From positions 61,153 to 125,152 of the forward strand of contig FNPS01000012.1 of the NCBI GenBank assembly GCA_900107365.1: a DNA stretch of 64,000 bases, written 5' to 3'. The stretch's first letter is position 1. Each line of letters starts with the position of its first letter. The DNA is from Flavobacterium aquidurense. Lineage in GTDB: Bacteria; Bacteroidota; Bacteroidia; Flavobacteriales; Flavobacteriaceae. The translations under genes were made by a program, and so were the position numbers. Below, piece by piece: positions 1 through 8,878 of the stretch. The notes beneath the pieces were generated by a model, which was not told the DNA's origin, did not search any database, and saw only the letters and a list, made by a program, of their open reading frames with translations.

Positions 1-45
1 TTCTGAATTTTGATTTAATTCAATTGTACTTTCATTTTCTTTCAT
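1..45 (-). CDS. 5' end of an unidentified gene running off the left edge
   Basis: An ATG on the minus strand at 45-43 opens 15 codons (MKENESTIELNQNSE) without a stop up to the window edge. A promoter-like sequence lies about 85 bases upstream. The visible peptide is too short to name. Its start codon and promoter make it likely to be a real gene divergent from the AraC regulator at 338. Confidence 0.45.
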   Translation of the reverse strand, partial: MKENESTIELNQNSE

Positions 46-127
46 ACTGAAGCGGTTTTATTTGAGTCAAAATTTGAATAATTTGCAATGTTATTCTAAT
101 TTTAATTTAATGTTAATTAATTATTAA

Positions 128-156
128 CAAATATACTATTAAAATTACCTCGCCAA
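128..156 (-). promoter_or_regulatory. Bacteroidota-type promoter for the left-edge gene
   Basis: Read on the minus strand, TTG (156-154) is followed after 18 bases by TATATTTG (135-128). This matches the TTG-N17-23-TAnnTTTG consensus of Flavobacterium housekeeping promoters. It points to the partial gene starting at 45. The -33 element lies inside the inverted repeat at 153-193, so a protein bound there could control it. Confidence 0.5.
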
Positions 157-193
157 TGTTAAGTTTTACTTCAGATTAAAAACTTAACATTGG
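153..193. repeat. Perfect 15-bp inverted repeat, candidate operator
   Basis: CCAATGTTAAGTTTT at 153-167 is repeated exactly as its reverse complement at 179-193, with an 11-base spacer. It sits between two divergent genes and overlaps the -33 element of the leftward promoter. There is no T-tract on either side, so an operator is more likely than a terminator. Confidence 0.5.
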
Positions 194-290
194 AATCTTA
201 TTTGTCACGCTAAAATTTAAGCCACAGTGTTCTTCTCTTTACTGTGAAAATTAATTTTTCCGAATCATTTAGTTTAATCATTAGATAACC

Positions 291-318
291 TTGTGCTAAT
301 TATCATCGACTAGTTTTG
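291..318 (+). promoter_or_regulatory. Promoter of the AraC regulator gene
   Basis: TTG at 291-293 and TAGTTTTG at 311-318 are 17 bases apart and match the Bacteroidota consensus. The expected start of transcription near 325 leaves a very short leader before the ATG at 338. Confidence 0.55.
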
Positions 319-337
319 TTGTTCAATACAACTTATT

Positions 338-1435
338 ATGTTATTCCTTCTTTATCTCACCTCGATCCAATCTTTAATTACTGCCTTATTAATCTTTTTT
401 AATAAAAAATTCAGACAGGAAGATTTTTACCTCAGCCTCTTCTTCGGAACTATTTTTTTCCATCTTCTTTATAAAATATCCATACATTTCATTTATCAGG
501 ATGCTGATCTGTTTGAAAAACTGCACGGAAGCTTCTCCTTTCTCTACGGTCCTTTACTTTATTTTTATATGCTTTCGGTATTTGGAAAAACAATTTCAAC
601 CCGAAAAATCTGTTACCATTGTATTCCGTTCTTTATTGGTTTTGCCTTCAACATTATAATCGTGTTCATTGCGGTAACCAATCCTGTATTCCCAAAAATC
701 ATTAAACTTTCTAACCTGATCGTTATGATACTTTTAATGCCTTCTTTCCTGGGCTATAGTATTTATTGTTTGAAATATATCCGCTCTTCTCAACCAGATC
801 CTTCCAGAATCTTTAATTTAAAAATCAGTATCGTAAAAATTATAGGAAGTGTTTATTGTTCTTTAGGAGTATTAACCGTTTTGGGCCTTGTACTCTTAGC
901 TCTTAATTTGGAGATGATCATCAACCTTCGATTTGTTTATTATTGCCTGATGCTGTTTATATTCATTTATGTTATTCATATTCGGTTTGCGATATTTTTC
1001 GAGATTCAAAAACTGGTCATCGAACTTAAAAACGAAGAAAAGTATAAAAACTACGAATTGAAATCGGATGAAATGAACGAGATCATCAACGCCATACAAT
1101 CGTATTTCAAAACCAAAAAAGGCCATTTGGATTCTGAATTTAATCTGGACAAACTTTCGGCCGATTTAAATATCTCAAAAGTAAAAATCACACAATCGCT
1201 CAATGTAGAATTGAAGACCAATTTTTATCAATACATCAATTCCTTAAGAGTTGAAGAAGCAAAAAGATTAATCGATAAAAAACAAGATGCCAATTTTGTC
1301 ACTATTGGTTATGAAAGCGGATTCAAAAACAAATCGACTTTCTATAAATACTTCAAACAAATTACCGGAGCAACTCCAAGTGACTACAAAAAAGTTCATG
1401 AAGAAGCTTTACCCTCAGAAAATGCATTCTCATAA
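338..1435 (+). CDS. Membrane-anchored AraC-family transcriptional regulator
   Basis: The 365-residue protein has about seven hydrophobic segments in residues 1-225, then a charged linker and a C-terminal AraC helix-turn-helix domain (about 250-350). That domain shows LSADLNISKVKITQSLN and the family ending FKNKSTFYKYFKQITGATPSDYKK. This membrane-sensor plus AraC layout is common in Flavobacteriia, where such proteins are thought to sense a signal at the inner membrane. It lies 218 bases upstream of a TonB-dependent receptor on the same strand and is the likely regulator of that receptor and of the phosphatase after it. The family is clear; the signal and target genes are inferred from position. 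Confidence 0.85.
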   Translation: MLFLLYLTSIQSLITALLIFFNKKFRQEDFYLSLFFGTIFFHLLYKISIHFIYQDADLFEKLHGSFSFLYGPLLYFYMLSVFGKTISTRKICYHCIPFFIGFAFNIIIVFIAVTNPVFPKIIKLSNLIVMILLMPSFLGYSIYCLKYIRSSQPDPSRIFNLKISIVKIIGSVYCSLGVLTVLGLVLLALNLEMIINLRFVYYCLMLFIFIYVIHIRFAIFFEIQKLVIELKNEEKYKNYELKSDEMNEIINAIQSYFKTKKGHLDSEFNLDKLSADLNISKVKITQSLNVELKTNFYQYINSLRVEEAKRLIDKKQDANFVTIGYESGFKNKSTFYKYFKQITGATPSDYKKVHEEALPSENAFS

Positions 1436-1616
1436 AGCCCTTTTTTTATAAGAAAAGTATTTCTATACCAAATTGAATTTCGAAATAACAAGTCCTTCAT
1501 ATTTAGTTAACCATTTGATGTTATTCACAAATACCTGATTAACAATTAATTGTAATTATTTTTAGTCTTTTTTGTACGCCTAAATTTAAAAAGACTTCCG
1601 GAAAATAACCATCAGA

Positions 1617-1624
1617 TAGTTTTG
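1617..1624 (+). promoter_or_regulatory. -7 element upstream of the TonB-dependent receptor
   Basis: TAGTTTTG fits TAnnTTTG. The -33 position reads TTC (1596-1598, 18-base spacer) instead of TTG, which suggests a promoter that needs an activator. The AraC protein encoded just upstream is the obvious candidate. Confidence 0.4.
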
Positions 1625-1653
1625 CAGCAGAAAATAAAAATTAACTAAACACA

Positions 1654-4509
1654 ATGAAAAAACTACTATTGTTATTTGCTTTGATTTTATCCGGAAATCA
1701 ACTTATAGCGCAAAATTATGCTTCAATGATCGGAAAAGTTTCTGATGGAAAAACGTTTTTACCGGGAGTAAATATTTCGATTTTAGAAAGAAAAACGGGA
1801 ACTTCAACAGACTTTGATGGCAACTTTCAGGTTTCGAATCTATCCGGCGAAAAGCTTACCATCTCCTTTAGTTATATGGGATACCAAACGATTACCAAAG
1901 AAGTAAAATTAGTTTCGGGTATTAATAATTTGGGAACTATTACACTTGCAGCAGAAGAAGGCGCCTTAAAAGAGATTATCGTAAAAGGGTTTACCGGACC
2001 TTCGCAAATTAAGGCTTTAAGCATGAAAAAGAAATCATTGGCCATTATGGACGTGCTTTCTGCAGATGCCGTGGGAAAATTACCAGACCGTAATGCTGCC
2101 GAAGCCGTTCAAAGAATGCCAAGTGTGAGTGTAAACCGTTATCACGGAGAAGCCAATCAGGTGAGTGTGCGAGGAACGCCTTACGGATGGACATCGACCT
2201 TATACAACGGAACCAGACTGCCTAGTGCTTCTGTTGCCGGAACAAGAAATACGCTTTTAGATGCTATTCCTACGGAGATGATTCAGTACATTCAGTTATC
2301 AAAAGCAATTACTCCCGATATGGAAGGTGATGCCATTGGAGGATCTGTGAATTTTATCTCCAGGACAGCACCTAAAAAAACCATGCTGAACGCGAGTCTT
2401 GGTGGCGGTTACAATCAAAAATCTGAAAAAGGTTCTTATAATGCATCTCTTGTTTACGGGCAACGATTTTTTAAAGATAAATTAGGCGTTGTACTTGCAG
2501 CTTCTATTTGGGACAGAAATTTTGCTACTGATGAAATGGTAGTCGATTACAACATTAATGCACCTGTACAGACTCAAAAATACGGAATTAATACGGTTGA
2601 TGCTAAACGTTATTTTGGAGAAAGAATTACAAAAGCAATAAGTGGTGGGCTTGATTATGAATTGAACGATAAGAATAAGTTTTTCGCAAAATTCTTATAT
2701 GATAAATTCAGAGACGTACGTCCGGTTTACGAATCTTTCTATGACTTTGCTAAAAAGAGATATACTTTTAGCTACCGTTATTCTGATTATAAAACCGATT
2801 TAAATGGTGTAGAAATTGGCGGAGAACACAGAATTGGTTCTAAACTAAAATTTGACTGGTCGTTTGCCAATAATGAAATGACCTATCTTTTAGACACTCC
2901 TCCAAATATGCCGTCGGATACAAGAGGCTTACCAATTGCACAATTTTCTCAAAAATTAGTTGGCGATTTTGGAGTAAGATCATCAGACGGAGCGGTTTAT
3001 AATACTTTTGATTCTCCTGACGGAAATGGTGTAAACATTTACAACATCGATCCAAAATTGACGAATCCAACCGATGTTATGGATCCAAAGAGATTAACAT
3101 TACAACAATTGGTCATTACACAATTAGACCAGAGAGATCATGATAAAGTAGGTCAGATTAACTTTAATTATGATGCAACGGATAAATTTATAATTAAAGC
3201 AGGTTCTAAATTAAGGCTGAAAGAATATGAGGGGCAACAAACACCAATTGTTTATTTGCCTGGCGCGGCTTTAGGAATTCCGGGTTCGCCTGCACTAATT
3301 CCGATGAGTAATTTACAAACAGAACCTTATCCGAATGCCAATAATTTCTTCTCAGAAATTGGAAGTCCGTTTAATAACTTAATTGTAAATCCGATTACGA
3401 AAAATCAATTGTTTGATATTTTCACACCATCATATTTAAAAGCAAATGGTTTTGCAGATTATTCTCCTGCTTCTAATGTTACCACAAAGTTTAAAGGCGA
3501 AGAAAATGTTTTTAGTGCTTATGTTATGGGTGTTTATGATTTAACTGAAAAAACAAAAATCATTGCCGGTGCGAGAAATGAAGAAACGAATGTTACAATG
3601 AGCAGTACCGATTATAATTCTCAAACTAAAGTGGCTACGCCTATTACCAAAACATCCTCTTATAATGCATTTTTACCAATGGTGCATGTGAAATATGCTT
3701 TCAACGAAAATATCAATTTCAGAGCGGCTTATACGAGAACTTTTTCAAGACCAAATTTACCCGATTTAAATCCGAGTGAAATTATTGACGTGACGGGAGG
3801 AGTTCCAAAAATCACAAGAGGAAACACCGATTTAAAACCTACTTTTTCTAACAATTTAGATTTTATGGGAGAGTATTTCTTAAAAGACATCGGATTGATT
3901 ACGGCAGGGGTTTTCTATAAAGATATCAGCGACTATATTTTCAGGGATATTTCTGCAGAAAGAATTAATAACGTTGATTACATCGTTACACAGCCAAAAA
4001 ACATTAAAGATGCAAGCTTACTAGGTTTCGAACTTGGAATCACAAAGAGATTTACAGAATGGAATGGTTTCTGGGGCGGATTTGGAATCGACTTTAATAC
4101 TTCTATTATTAAATCAAAATTAGAAGTTTCAAGATATGATGCGCAGGGAAAAATAACAGCGACGGATGAAACTACATTGCCAAATCAATCTAAATTATTG
4201 TTTAACTCTTCTCTTTTCTACGAAAAATATGGTTTCATGTTTAGAATCGCAGGAAATTACAGAGGGAAATCGGTAGAAACAATCAATCAAAATTTAGGTC
4301 CGGATTATTATATCTCGGCTATGCCAAATTTCACTGTTGATTTCTCTGCAGATTATTCCATCAGCAATAAAATTAAAGTTTTTATGGAAGTTAGAAACCT
4401 TACTAACGAACCCTTCAAACAATTTCTTGGAAACAATGAAGGCAGAATTACCAACAGCGAATGGTCCTCTATCAATGGTCAGTTAGGTCTTAAATATCAA
4501 ATTTTATAA
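1654..4509 (+). CDS. TonB-dependent outer-membrane receptor
   Basis: A 951-residue receptor with a signal peptide ending LIAQ (about residue 20), a carboxypeptidase-regulatory-like beta-sandwich (about 22-110), a plug domain carrying VGKLPDRNAAEAVQRMPSVS and VSVRGTPYG, and a C-terminal 22-strand barrel ending in an aromatic/hydrophobic strand (GQLGLKYQIL). The DRNAAEAVQR plug signature is that of the large receptor group first described in Caulobacter-like bacteria, not of classic SusC, and no SusD partner follows. It imports a substrate across the outer membrane using TonB energy. The gene is followed by an exported phosphatase-like protein, which suggests that a phosphorylated compound or its product is the substrate. 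That link is inference. Confidence 0.9.
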   Translation: MKKLLLLFALILSGNQLIAQNYASMIGKVSDGKTFLPGVNISILERKTGTSTDFDGNFQVSNLSGEKLTISFSYMGYQTITKEVKLVSGINNLGTITLAAEEGALKEIIVKGFTGPSQIKALSMKKKSLAIMDVLSADAVGKLPDRNAAEAVQRMPSVSVNRYHGEANQVSVRGTPYGWTSTLYNGTRLPSASVAGTRNTLLDAIPTEMIQYIQLSKAITPDMEGDAIGGSVNFISRTAPKKTMLNASLGGGYNQKSEKGSYNASLVYGQRFFKDKLGVVLAASIWDRNFATDEMVVDYNINAPVQTQKYGINTVDAKRYFGERITKAISGGLDYELNDKNKFFAKFLYDKFRDVRPVYESFYDFAKKRYTFSYRYSDYKTDLNGVEIGGEHRIGSKLKFDWSFANNEMTYLLDTPPNMPSDTRGLPIAQFSQKLVGDFGVRSSDGAVYNTFDSPDGNGVNIYNIDPKLTNPTDVMDPKRLTLQQLVITQLDQRDHDKVGQINFNYDATDKFIIKAGSKLRLKEYEGQQTPIVYLPGAALGIPGSPALIPMSNLQTEPYPNANNFFSEIGSPFNNLIVNPITKNQLFDIFTPSYLKANGFADYSPASNVTTKFKGEENVFSAYVMGVYDLTEKTKIIAGARNEETNVTMSSTDYNSQTKVATPITKTSSYNAFLPMVHVKYAFNENINFRAAYTRTFSRPNLPDLNPSEIIDVTGGVPKITRGNTDLKPTFSNNLDFMGEYFLKDIGLITAGVFYKDISDYIFRDISAERINNVDYIVTQPKNIKDASLLGFELGITKRFTEWNGFWGGFGIDFNTSIIKSKLEVSRYDAQGKITATDETTLPNQSKLLFNSSLFYEKYGFMFRIAGNYRGKSVETINQNLGPDYYISAMPNFTVDFSADYSISNKIKVFMEVRNLTNEPFKQFLGNNEGRITNSEWSSINGQLGLKYQIL

Positions 4510-4544
4510 GGTTCATTTCTTTCTAAATAATTTTAAATAATACG

Positions 4545-4574
4545 TAATGCAAACTGATATTTCAGTTTGCATTA
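4545..4574 (+). terminator. Intergenic stem-loop between receptor and phosphatase genes
   Basis: TAATGCAAACTG (4545-4556) and CAGTTTGCATTA (4563-4574) form a perfect 12-bp stem (13 with the flanking A-T pair). The next bases are A-rich, not T-rich, so it is more likely a partial terminator or an mRNA-stabilising hairpin that lowers downstream expression than a full stop. Confidence 0.5.
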
Positions 4575-4608
4575 AAATTCAATCTATAATTTCAAAAAAA
4601 TAAATAAT

Positions 4609-5427
4609 ATGAAAACTCAAACTCTTTTACGCACTACAGCAGTCTTTTTAATGATTGCTTTTCAAGGTCAGGCTCAAAAAAATATGGAAATCGAAAACAG
4701 CCCAAATTTCAGATCACTATCAGGAATTCACAATAAAGAGGGCAAAAAAATTAAAGAAGATATAATTTTCAGATCAGGTAATTTTTCTAAACTTACAGAC
4801 AATGATATTAAAAAGTTTGACGCTTTAAACATCACTACTATAGTAGATTTTAGAAATGATGATGAAATAAAAAAAGATCCTGATTTTATTCCGACTGGAG
4901 AAAAAATTGAAACTACCAGAGCCAATATTGGTTCAATAAATGGTAAAGAAATGGGACAATTTATGAAAGTCATGATGGCACCAACATTCAATGAATCACA
5001 GGTAGATTCTTTAATGATTGTTGCTAATACAGGATTTGCTGATAATGCAAAAGACTTTAAACCTTTCTTTGATGAAGTGAAGAAAAAAGAAACTGTTGTT
5101 TTGTTTCATTGCACGGCTGGTAAAGACAGAACAGGATTTGCGTCTTCTTTATTGTTGCATATTTTAGATGTTTCTGACGAAGAAATCATGAAAGACTATT
5201 TAAGATCTAATGAAGCTATTGCAAAAACAGATTTAAGCAAGTACAAAGCCTACGGAATTCCGGAAGAAAGAATGGCAAAATTAATGGGCGTAAAACCTGC
5301 TTATTTAGAAGCTGCATGGGCTGGCGCTATCAAAAAATATGGTAGCATTGATAAAATGTTATTAGTAGAATATGGGATTGATAAAAAAGTCAAAAAACAA
5401 ATTCAGAAAAAATATTTGGTAAAATAA
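4609..5427 (+). CDS. Exported tyrosine-phosphatase-superfamily enzyme
   Basis: The 272-residue protein begins with a signal peptide (MKTQTLLRTTAVFLMIAFQG, cleaved near QAQ) and carries the phosphatase P-loop HCTAGKDRTG with catalytic Cys168 and the Arg six residues later. The N-terminal ENSPNFRSLSGI segment and the C-terminal region fit the bacterial Y_phosphatase3-type family, whose members hydrolyse phosphotyrosine or phosphoinositides. An exported enzyme next to a TonB-dependent receptor suggests it removes phosphate from an extracellular or periplasmic substrate before or after uptake. It is 99 bases downstream of the receptor and probably co-transcribed, with the stem-loop between them adjusting the ratio. 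The substrate is unknown. Confidence 0.8.
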   Translation: MKTQTLLRTTAVFLMIAFQGQAQKNMEIENSPNFRSLSGIHNKEGKKIKEDIIFRSGNFSKLTDNDIKKFDALNITTIVDFRNDDEIKKDPDFIPTGEKIETTRANIGSINGKEMGQFMKVMMAPTFNESQVDSLMIVANTGFADNAKDFKPFFDEVKKKETVVLFHCTAGKDRTGFASSLLLHILDVSDEEIMKDYLRSNEAIAKTDLSKYKAYGIPEERMAKLMGVKPAYLEAAWAGAIKKYGSIDKMLLVEYGIDKKVKKQIQKKYLVK

Positions 5428-5447
5428 TTTCGTTTTTTTTTTGAATT

Positions 5448-5480
5448 AAGCCGTTTAAACTTGTTTTAAGCGGCTTTTTT
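5448..5480 (+). terminator. Terminator after the phosphatase gene
   Basis: AAGCCG...CGGCTT arms surround a short loop and are followed by a run of T. It closes the AraC-receptor-phosphatase block. Confidence 0.75.
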
Positions 5481-5544
5481 ATTTTTCTGATTACCAGCAA
5501 ACTACCTCCTATTATCACAATGGCAATCATATAAAATTTGCGCT

Positions 5545-5584
5545 TAAATTTGTAAGTATCCAATTGTTTTGCATAGTAGCTTTG
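5545..5584 (+). promoter_or_regulatory. Two candidate -7 elements before the Rieske oxidoreductase
   Basis: TAAATTTG (5545-5552) and TAGCTTTG (5577-5584) both fit TAnnTTTG. A TTG at 5550-5552 lies 24 bases before the second one, slightly longer than usual. Either could start transcription of the gene at 5660. Confidence 0.4.
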
Positions 5585-5659
5585 ATATCTTCTAATACAA
5601 GTAAACCCGTCAGAAAGACCACAATTCCAACTGATTATAAATTTTAAAAATTTAGTGTT

Positions 5660-7282
5660 ATGAATGAATCAAACAATACTTTAAAAAACTCCAGTATTAC
5701 TTCAGGCGACAATGTTTCATTTTGGATTGACTCTACACCCATTATTTCCTGTAACAAACCGGATCAGGATATAGAAACAGAAGTACTTATTATTGGTGGT
5801 GGAATTGCGGGTTTAACAACCGCTTATAAATTACTAAAGGCCGGCAAAAAAGTCGTTCTGGTAGAAGATGGTTTTATTGGCAGTGGCGAAACCGGACGCA
5901 CAACTGCCCATTTAACCTGCGCTCTGGATGATCGTTATTATTTTCTGGAGAAAATTTTTGGAGAAAACGCAGCTAAACTTGCAGCTGAAAGTCATTTGAA
6001 AGCCATTGATGAAATTGAAAAAATAGTGGACGAACTAAATATTGATTGTTCCTTTAAAAGAGTAAATGGTTATTTATTTCTTCATCCTTCTGATAAAGAA
6101 GAAAATTTAGATAAAGAATTTCACGTTACACAAAAGGCAGGATTAAAAACTTCTATTCTAAGAGGTATTCCCTCATTGGCCAACGGAGAAAATCAAAGAT
6201 GCCTAGCTTTTGCTAATCAGGCACAATTTCATATTTTACATTATCTAAAAGGTCTTGCCGATGCCATAACTTCCTTAGGCGGCATTATATATACAGAAGC
6301 ACATGCAGAAGACATTACTAAAAAAGGTGCGAAAGTAAACGGATATACCTTTTCTGCACAACATATCGTAGTAGCGACAAACAGTCCGGTCAATGATGTT
6401 CTCACAATGCACACCAAACAACATGCCTACAGAACTTATGTTATTGCGGGTAAAATTAAGAAAGGACAACTTCCGTATGCGCTTTGGTGGGATACTGGCG
6501 ATCAGAAATCAAAATGGGTCTCACAGCCTTATCATTATGTACGTTTGGAAAATTATGACGACAAGTACGATTTATTAATTTCCGGAGGAGAAGATCATAA
6601 AACTGGCCAGGCAGATGAAGATGGTTTATCAGCGGCTGAGCGTTATGACAGACTTGAAGCCTGGACAAGAGATTATTTTCCGATGCTTGAAGATGATTTG
6701 ACTTACAGATGGTCAGGTCAGGTTATGGAACCTGTAGATTCTTTAGGATTTATGGGTAAAAACCCCGGAGATAAAAACATCTATATCATTACCGGAGATT
6801 CAGGAAACGGTATGACACATGCTACGATTGGGGCGATGATTATTTGCGATAGTATAATGGGGATTAAAAATAAATACGAAGATTTATACAACCCTTCACG
6901 GATTACGCTTAAAATAGCGGTTGACTTTGCAAAAGAAGTAGGCAATATGGCTTCGCAATATGTCGACTGGATTACAACATCTGACTTAAAAAATACGGCA
7001 GATTTACCGGCAGGCGAAGGTGGCGTAATTTCTTCGGGATTAAAAAGAATTGCCGTTTACCGGGATTATGATAATTCCTTAAAAGCATTTTCTGCAGTCT
7101 GTCCTCATCTGGGTTGTATAGTAAACTGGAATGCTGATGAAAAATCTTTTGATTGCCCTTGTCACGGTTCCCGATTTTCTACAGATGGCTCTGTTATCAA
7201 TGGCCCGGCACAAAATGATTTACATAAAATTCACATCAAACAAAAAACACATAGCTACACTCAAAAAGAAAAACCGTTCTGA
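5660..7282 (+). CDS. FAD-dependent oxidoreductase with C-terminal Rieske [2Fe-2S] domain
   Basis: This 540-residue protein has an FAD-binding Rossmann motif near residue 45 (IIGGGIAGLTTAYKL) with the DAO-type signature GSGETGRTTAHLT. Its C-terminal Rieske domain has ligands Cys481-x-His483 and Cys499-x-x-His502 (CPHLGC and CPCHGSRF). This domain order matches the YhfW-like group of FAD oxidases fused to a Rieske cluster; the physiological substrate of that group is not known to me. It has no signal peptide and is expected in the cytoplasm. The next gene on the same strand encodes a DUF2892/SRPBCC protein. KatG and other stress-type genes nearby suggest a redox role, by inference only. Confidence 0.85.
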   Translation: MNESNNTLKNSSITSGDNVSFWIDSTPIISCNKPDQDIETEVLIIGGGIAGLTTAYKLLKAGKKVVLVEDGFIGSGETGRTTAHLTCALDDRYYFLEKIFGENAAKLAAESHLKAIDEIEKIVDELNIDCSFKRVNGYLFLHPSDKEENLDKEFHVTQKAGLKTSILRGIPSLANGENQRCLAFANQAQFHILHYLKGLADAITSLGGIIYTEAHAEDITKKGAKVNGYTFSAQHIVVATNSPVNDVLTMHTKQHAYRTYVIAGKIKKGQLPYALWWDTGDQKSKWVSQPYHYVRLENYDDKYDLLISGGEDHKTGQADEDGLSAAERYDRLEAWTRDYFPMLEDDLTYRWSGQVMEPVDSLGFMGKNPGDKNIYIITGDSGNGMTHATIGAMIICDSIMGIKNKYEDLYNPSRITLKIAVDFAKEVGNMASQYVDWITTSDLKNTADLPAGEGGVISSGLKRIAVYRDYDNSLKAFSAVCPHLGCIVNWNADEKSFDCPCHGSRFSTDGSVINGPAQNDLHKIHIKQKTHSYTQKEKPF

Positions 7283-7464
7283 TTGAAAATCTTGCACCTA
7301 AGAAGTATAAAAAAGTATTTTACTGGTAAGCTTTAGAACTGAAAATTTCCTTACTGTATCAAGCTTAATTCTGTAATAATCAACATTAATAGTATAAAAG
7401 GAAAACGGTCTAAAGAGCTTAATTTTAATCTTCTAAAATTGCAAATCAATAAAAATATAGAATC

Positions 7465-8145
7465 ATGGAAACAGTCACAACAGCTCAGAAGAAAGTTTCT
7501 ACGTCAGGAACTTCAAAACTTAAAACAAATGTTTCAGCCCTTGAAAGACTTTTAATGGTAACCAGCGGTGGTTATCTATTGTATAAAGGGTTATCAAAGA
7601 AAGATAAAAGTATCTCGCAAATAGGCTCAGGAAGCGCAATGCTTTTACGTGGACTTTCAGGATATTGCCCGGTTTATGATGCTGTAGATCATATAAAAAA
7701 TGATAAAGCATCTAATGTAAACATCAGAGTTAGCAGCATTATTAAAAAACCAATAAGCGAGGTTTATACTTTTTGGCGCGATTTTGAAAATTTCCCAAAA
7801 TTCATGAACCATCTTGAGTCGGTAAAACCGCTGACGTATACCACTTCTAAATGGACTGCAAAAGGACCGGCAGGAATTGGCCAAATAACATGGAAAGCCG
7901 AGATCGTAAAAGATGAAAAAGAAAGATTAATAAGTTGGAATTCTTTACCGGAATCCACCATTAAAAATGCAGGAAAGGTTGTTTTTAGACCAAATGGAAA
8001 AGATACAGAAATTATTGTAACCATTTCCTACCATGCGCCACTGGGAGTTGCCGGTGAAAGTGCTGCAAAATTGCTTAATCCGTATTTTGAAAAACTGGTA
8101 AAAGATGATATTATGAATTTCAAAACGTATATAGAGTCTGTTTAA
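7465..8145 (+). CDS. DUF2892-like membrane segment fused to an SRPBCC lipid-binding domain
   Basis: In this 226-residue protein, residues about 20-75 (ERLLMVTSGGYLLYKGLS ... GYCPVYDA) resemble the DUF2892 inner-membrane hairpin. Residues about 85-225 form a START/polyketide-cyclase (SRPBCC) fold with VYTFWRDFENFPKFMNHLES, the family's classic first helix. Similar fusions are common in soil bacteria near stress genes. A role in binding a hydrophobic ligand is suggested by the fold, but the ligand is unknown. It is 182 bases downstream of the Rieske protein and ends at a strong terminator. Confidence 0.75.
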   Translation: METVTTAQKKVSTSGTSKLKTNVSALERLLMVTSGGYLLYKGLSKKDKSISQIGSGSAMLLRGLSGYCPVYDAVDHIKNDKASNVNIRVSSIIKKPISEVYTFWRDFENFPKFMNHLESVKPLTYTTSKWTAKGPAGIGQITWKAEIVKDEKERLISWNSLPESTIKNAGKVVFRPNGKDTEIIVTISYHAPLGVAGESAAKLLNPYFEKLVKDDIMNFKTYIESV

Positions 8146-8170
8146 CTGATTTCAAATACTTCAAAATATG

Positions 8171-8206
8171 AAAACCTGTAAGGAGTACTCCGTTACAGGT
8201 TTTTTT
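8171..8206 (+). terminator. Terminator after the SRPBCC gene
   Basis: AAAACCTGTAA (8171-8181) pairs with TTACAGGTTTT (8193-8203) around an 11-base loop and runs into T7. It lies between convergent genes and may work in both directions. Confidence 0.8.
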
Positions 8207-8226
8207 ATTTTCCTCAATAATTTGAA

Positions 8227-8436
8227 TTATTTTGGAGTTGCAGTTCTAGTGGTGTCTGTTTTTACTCTTGTAGTATCAATTGTCGTTGTGTCAATTGGTG
8301 CTGTTACACTGTCTACTGCTGTTCCTGTAGTATCAGTATAAGTATCTGCCGGAACGGTTTCATTTTTCTTACATGAAAATAAAAGACCCGTCACAATAAT
8401 AAGCAATGCCAATTTGGTTTTGAAAAGTGTTTTCAT
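8227..8436 (-). CDS. Small Thr/Asp-rich lipoprotein
   Basis: Starting at the ATG 8436-8434 (MKTLFKTKLALLIIVTGL), the product is a 69-residue lipoprotein precursor with lipobox LLFSC. An in-frame ATG seven codons upstream exists, but the later start gives the normal signal peptide. After the Cys the protein is low-complexity, rich in DTT, TDT and TTR triplets, so it is likely unfolded in the periplasm or on the outer membrane. The exported protein at 32098-32334 has the same composition (TDT, KTDS, AIDT). Function unknown. Confidence 0.6.
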   Translation of the reverse strand: MKTLFKTKLALLIIVTGLLFSCKKNETVPADTYTDTTGTAVDSVTAPIDTTTIDTTRVKTDTTRTATPK

Positions 8437-8713
8437 AATAAGTGATTTTAAGTTCATAATTTTTTAAAAGTAAAATAATTATCAAAAATTAACTTATATA
8501 ATTCCCTTAAAAAATTACAAATTAAGTACTTCAATATCAGTACAATAAAAAAATATTACCGCTTTTCTGTTTAACTTTCTTATTAAAAAATGCTTTAACA
8601 ACAAATAAATAGATCAACCTGTAAATTATGTAATTTTAACCGCTGTTTTTTGTAATATTTTGATTTTAACTACCTGTATTTTAGTACTATTATAAATCTT
8701 TAAATTAAATATT

Positions 8714-8860
8714 ATGAATACTTCAAACCAAAAAAGCGGTAACACATCAGGTGCAAAATCATCAGATAAAAAAACGGATTCAAAAGCAACTACTTCTAAA
8801 AGTACTTCAAAAGCTAAAGACGCAGATACTAAAAAAGAGGCGCCAAAAACAAAAAAATAA
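8714..8860 (+). CDS. 48-residue basic Lys/Ser/Thr-rich protein
   Basis: ATG at 8714 opens MNTSNQKSGNTSGAKSSDKK and ends in a Lys-rich tail at the TAA 8858-8860. It has no signal peptide or hydrophobic segment and should be disordered. The first six residues (MNTSNQ) are identical to those of the acidic protein at 35608, and MNTFNH at 9378 is close, so these small hydrophilic genes share a common beginning. It is 18 bases upstream of the acidic protein gene at 8879, which suggests one transcript for an oppositely charged pair. Being short, it may be missed by automatic annotation. Confidence 0.5.
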   Translation: MNTSNQKSGNTSGAKSSDKKTDSKATTSKSTSKAKDADTKKEAPKTKK

Positions 8861-8878
8861 TTTTTTAAAAACATTATT

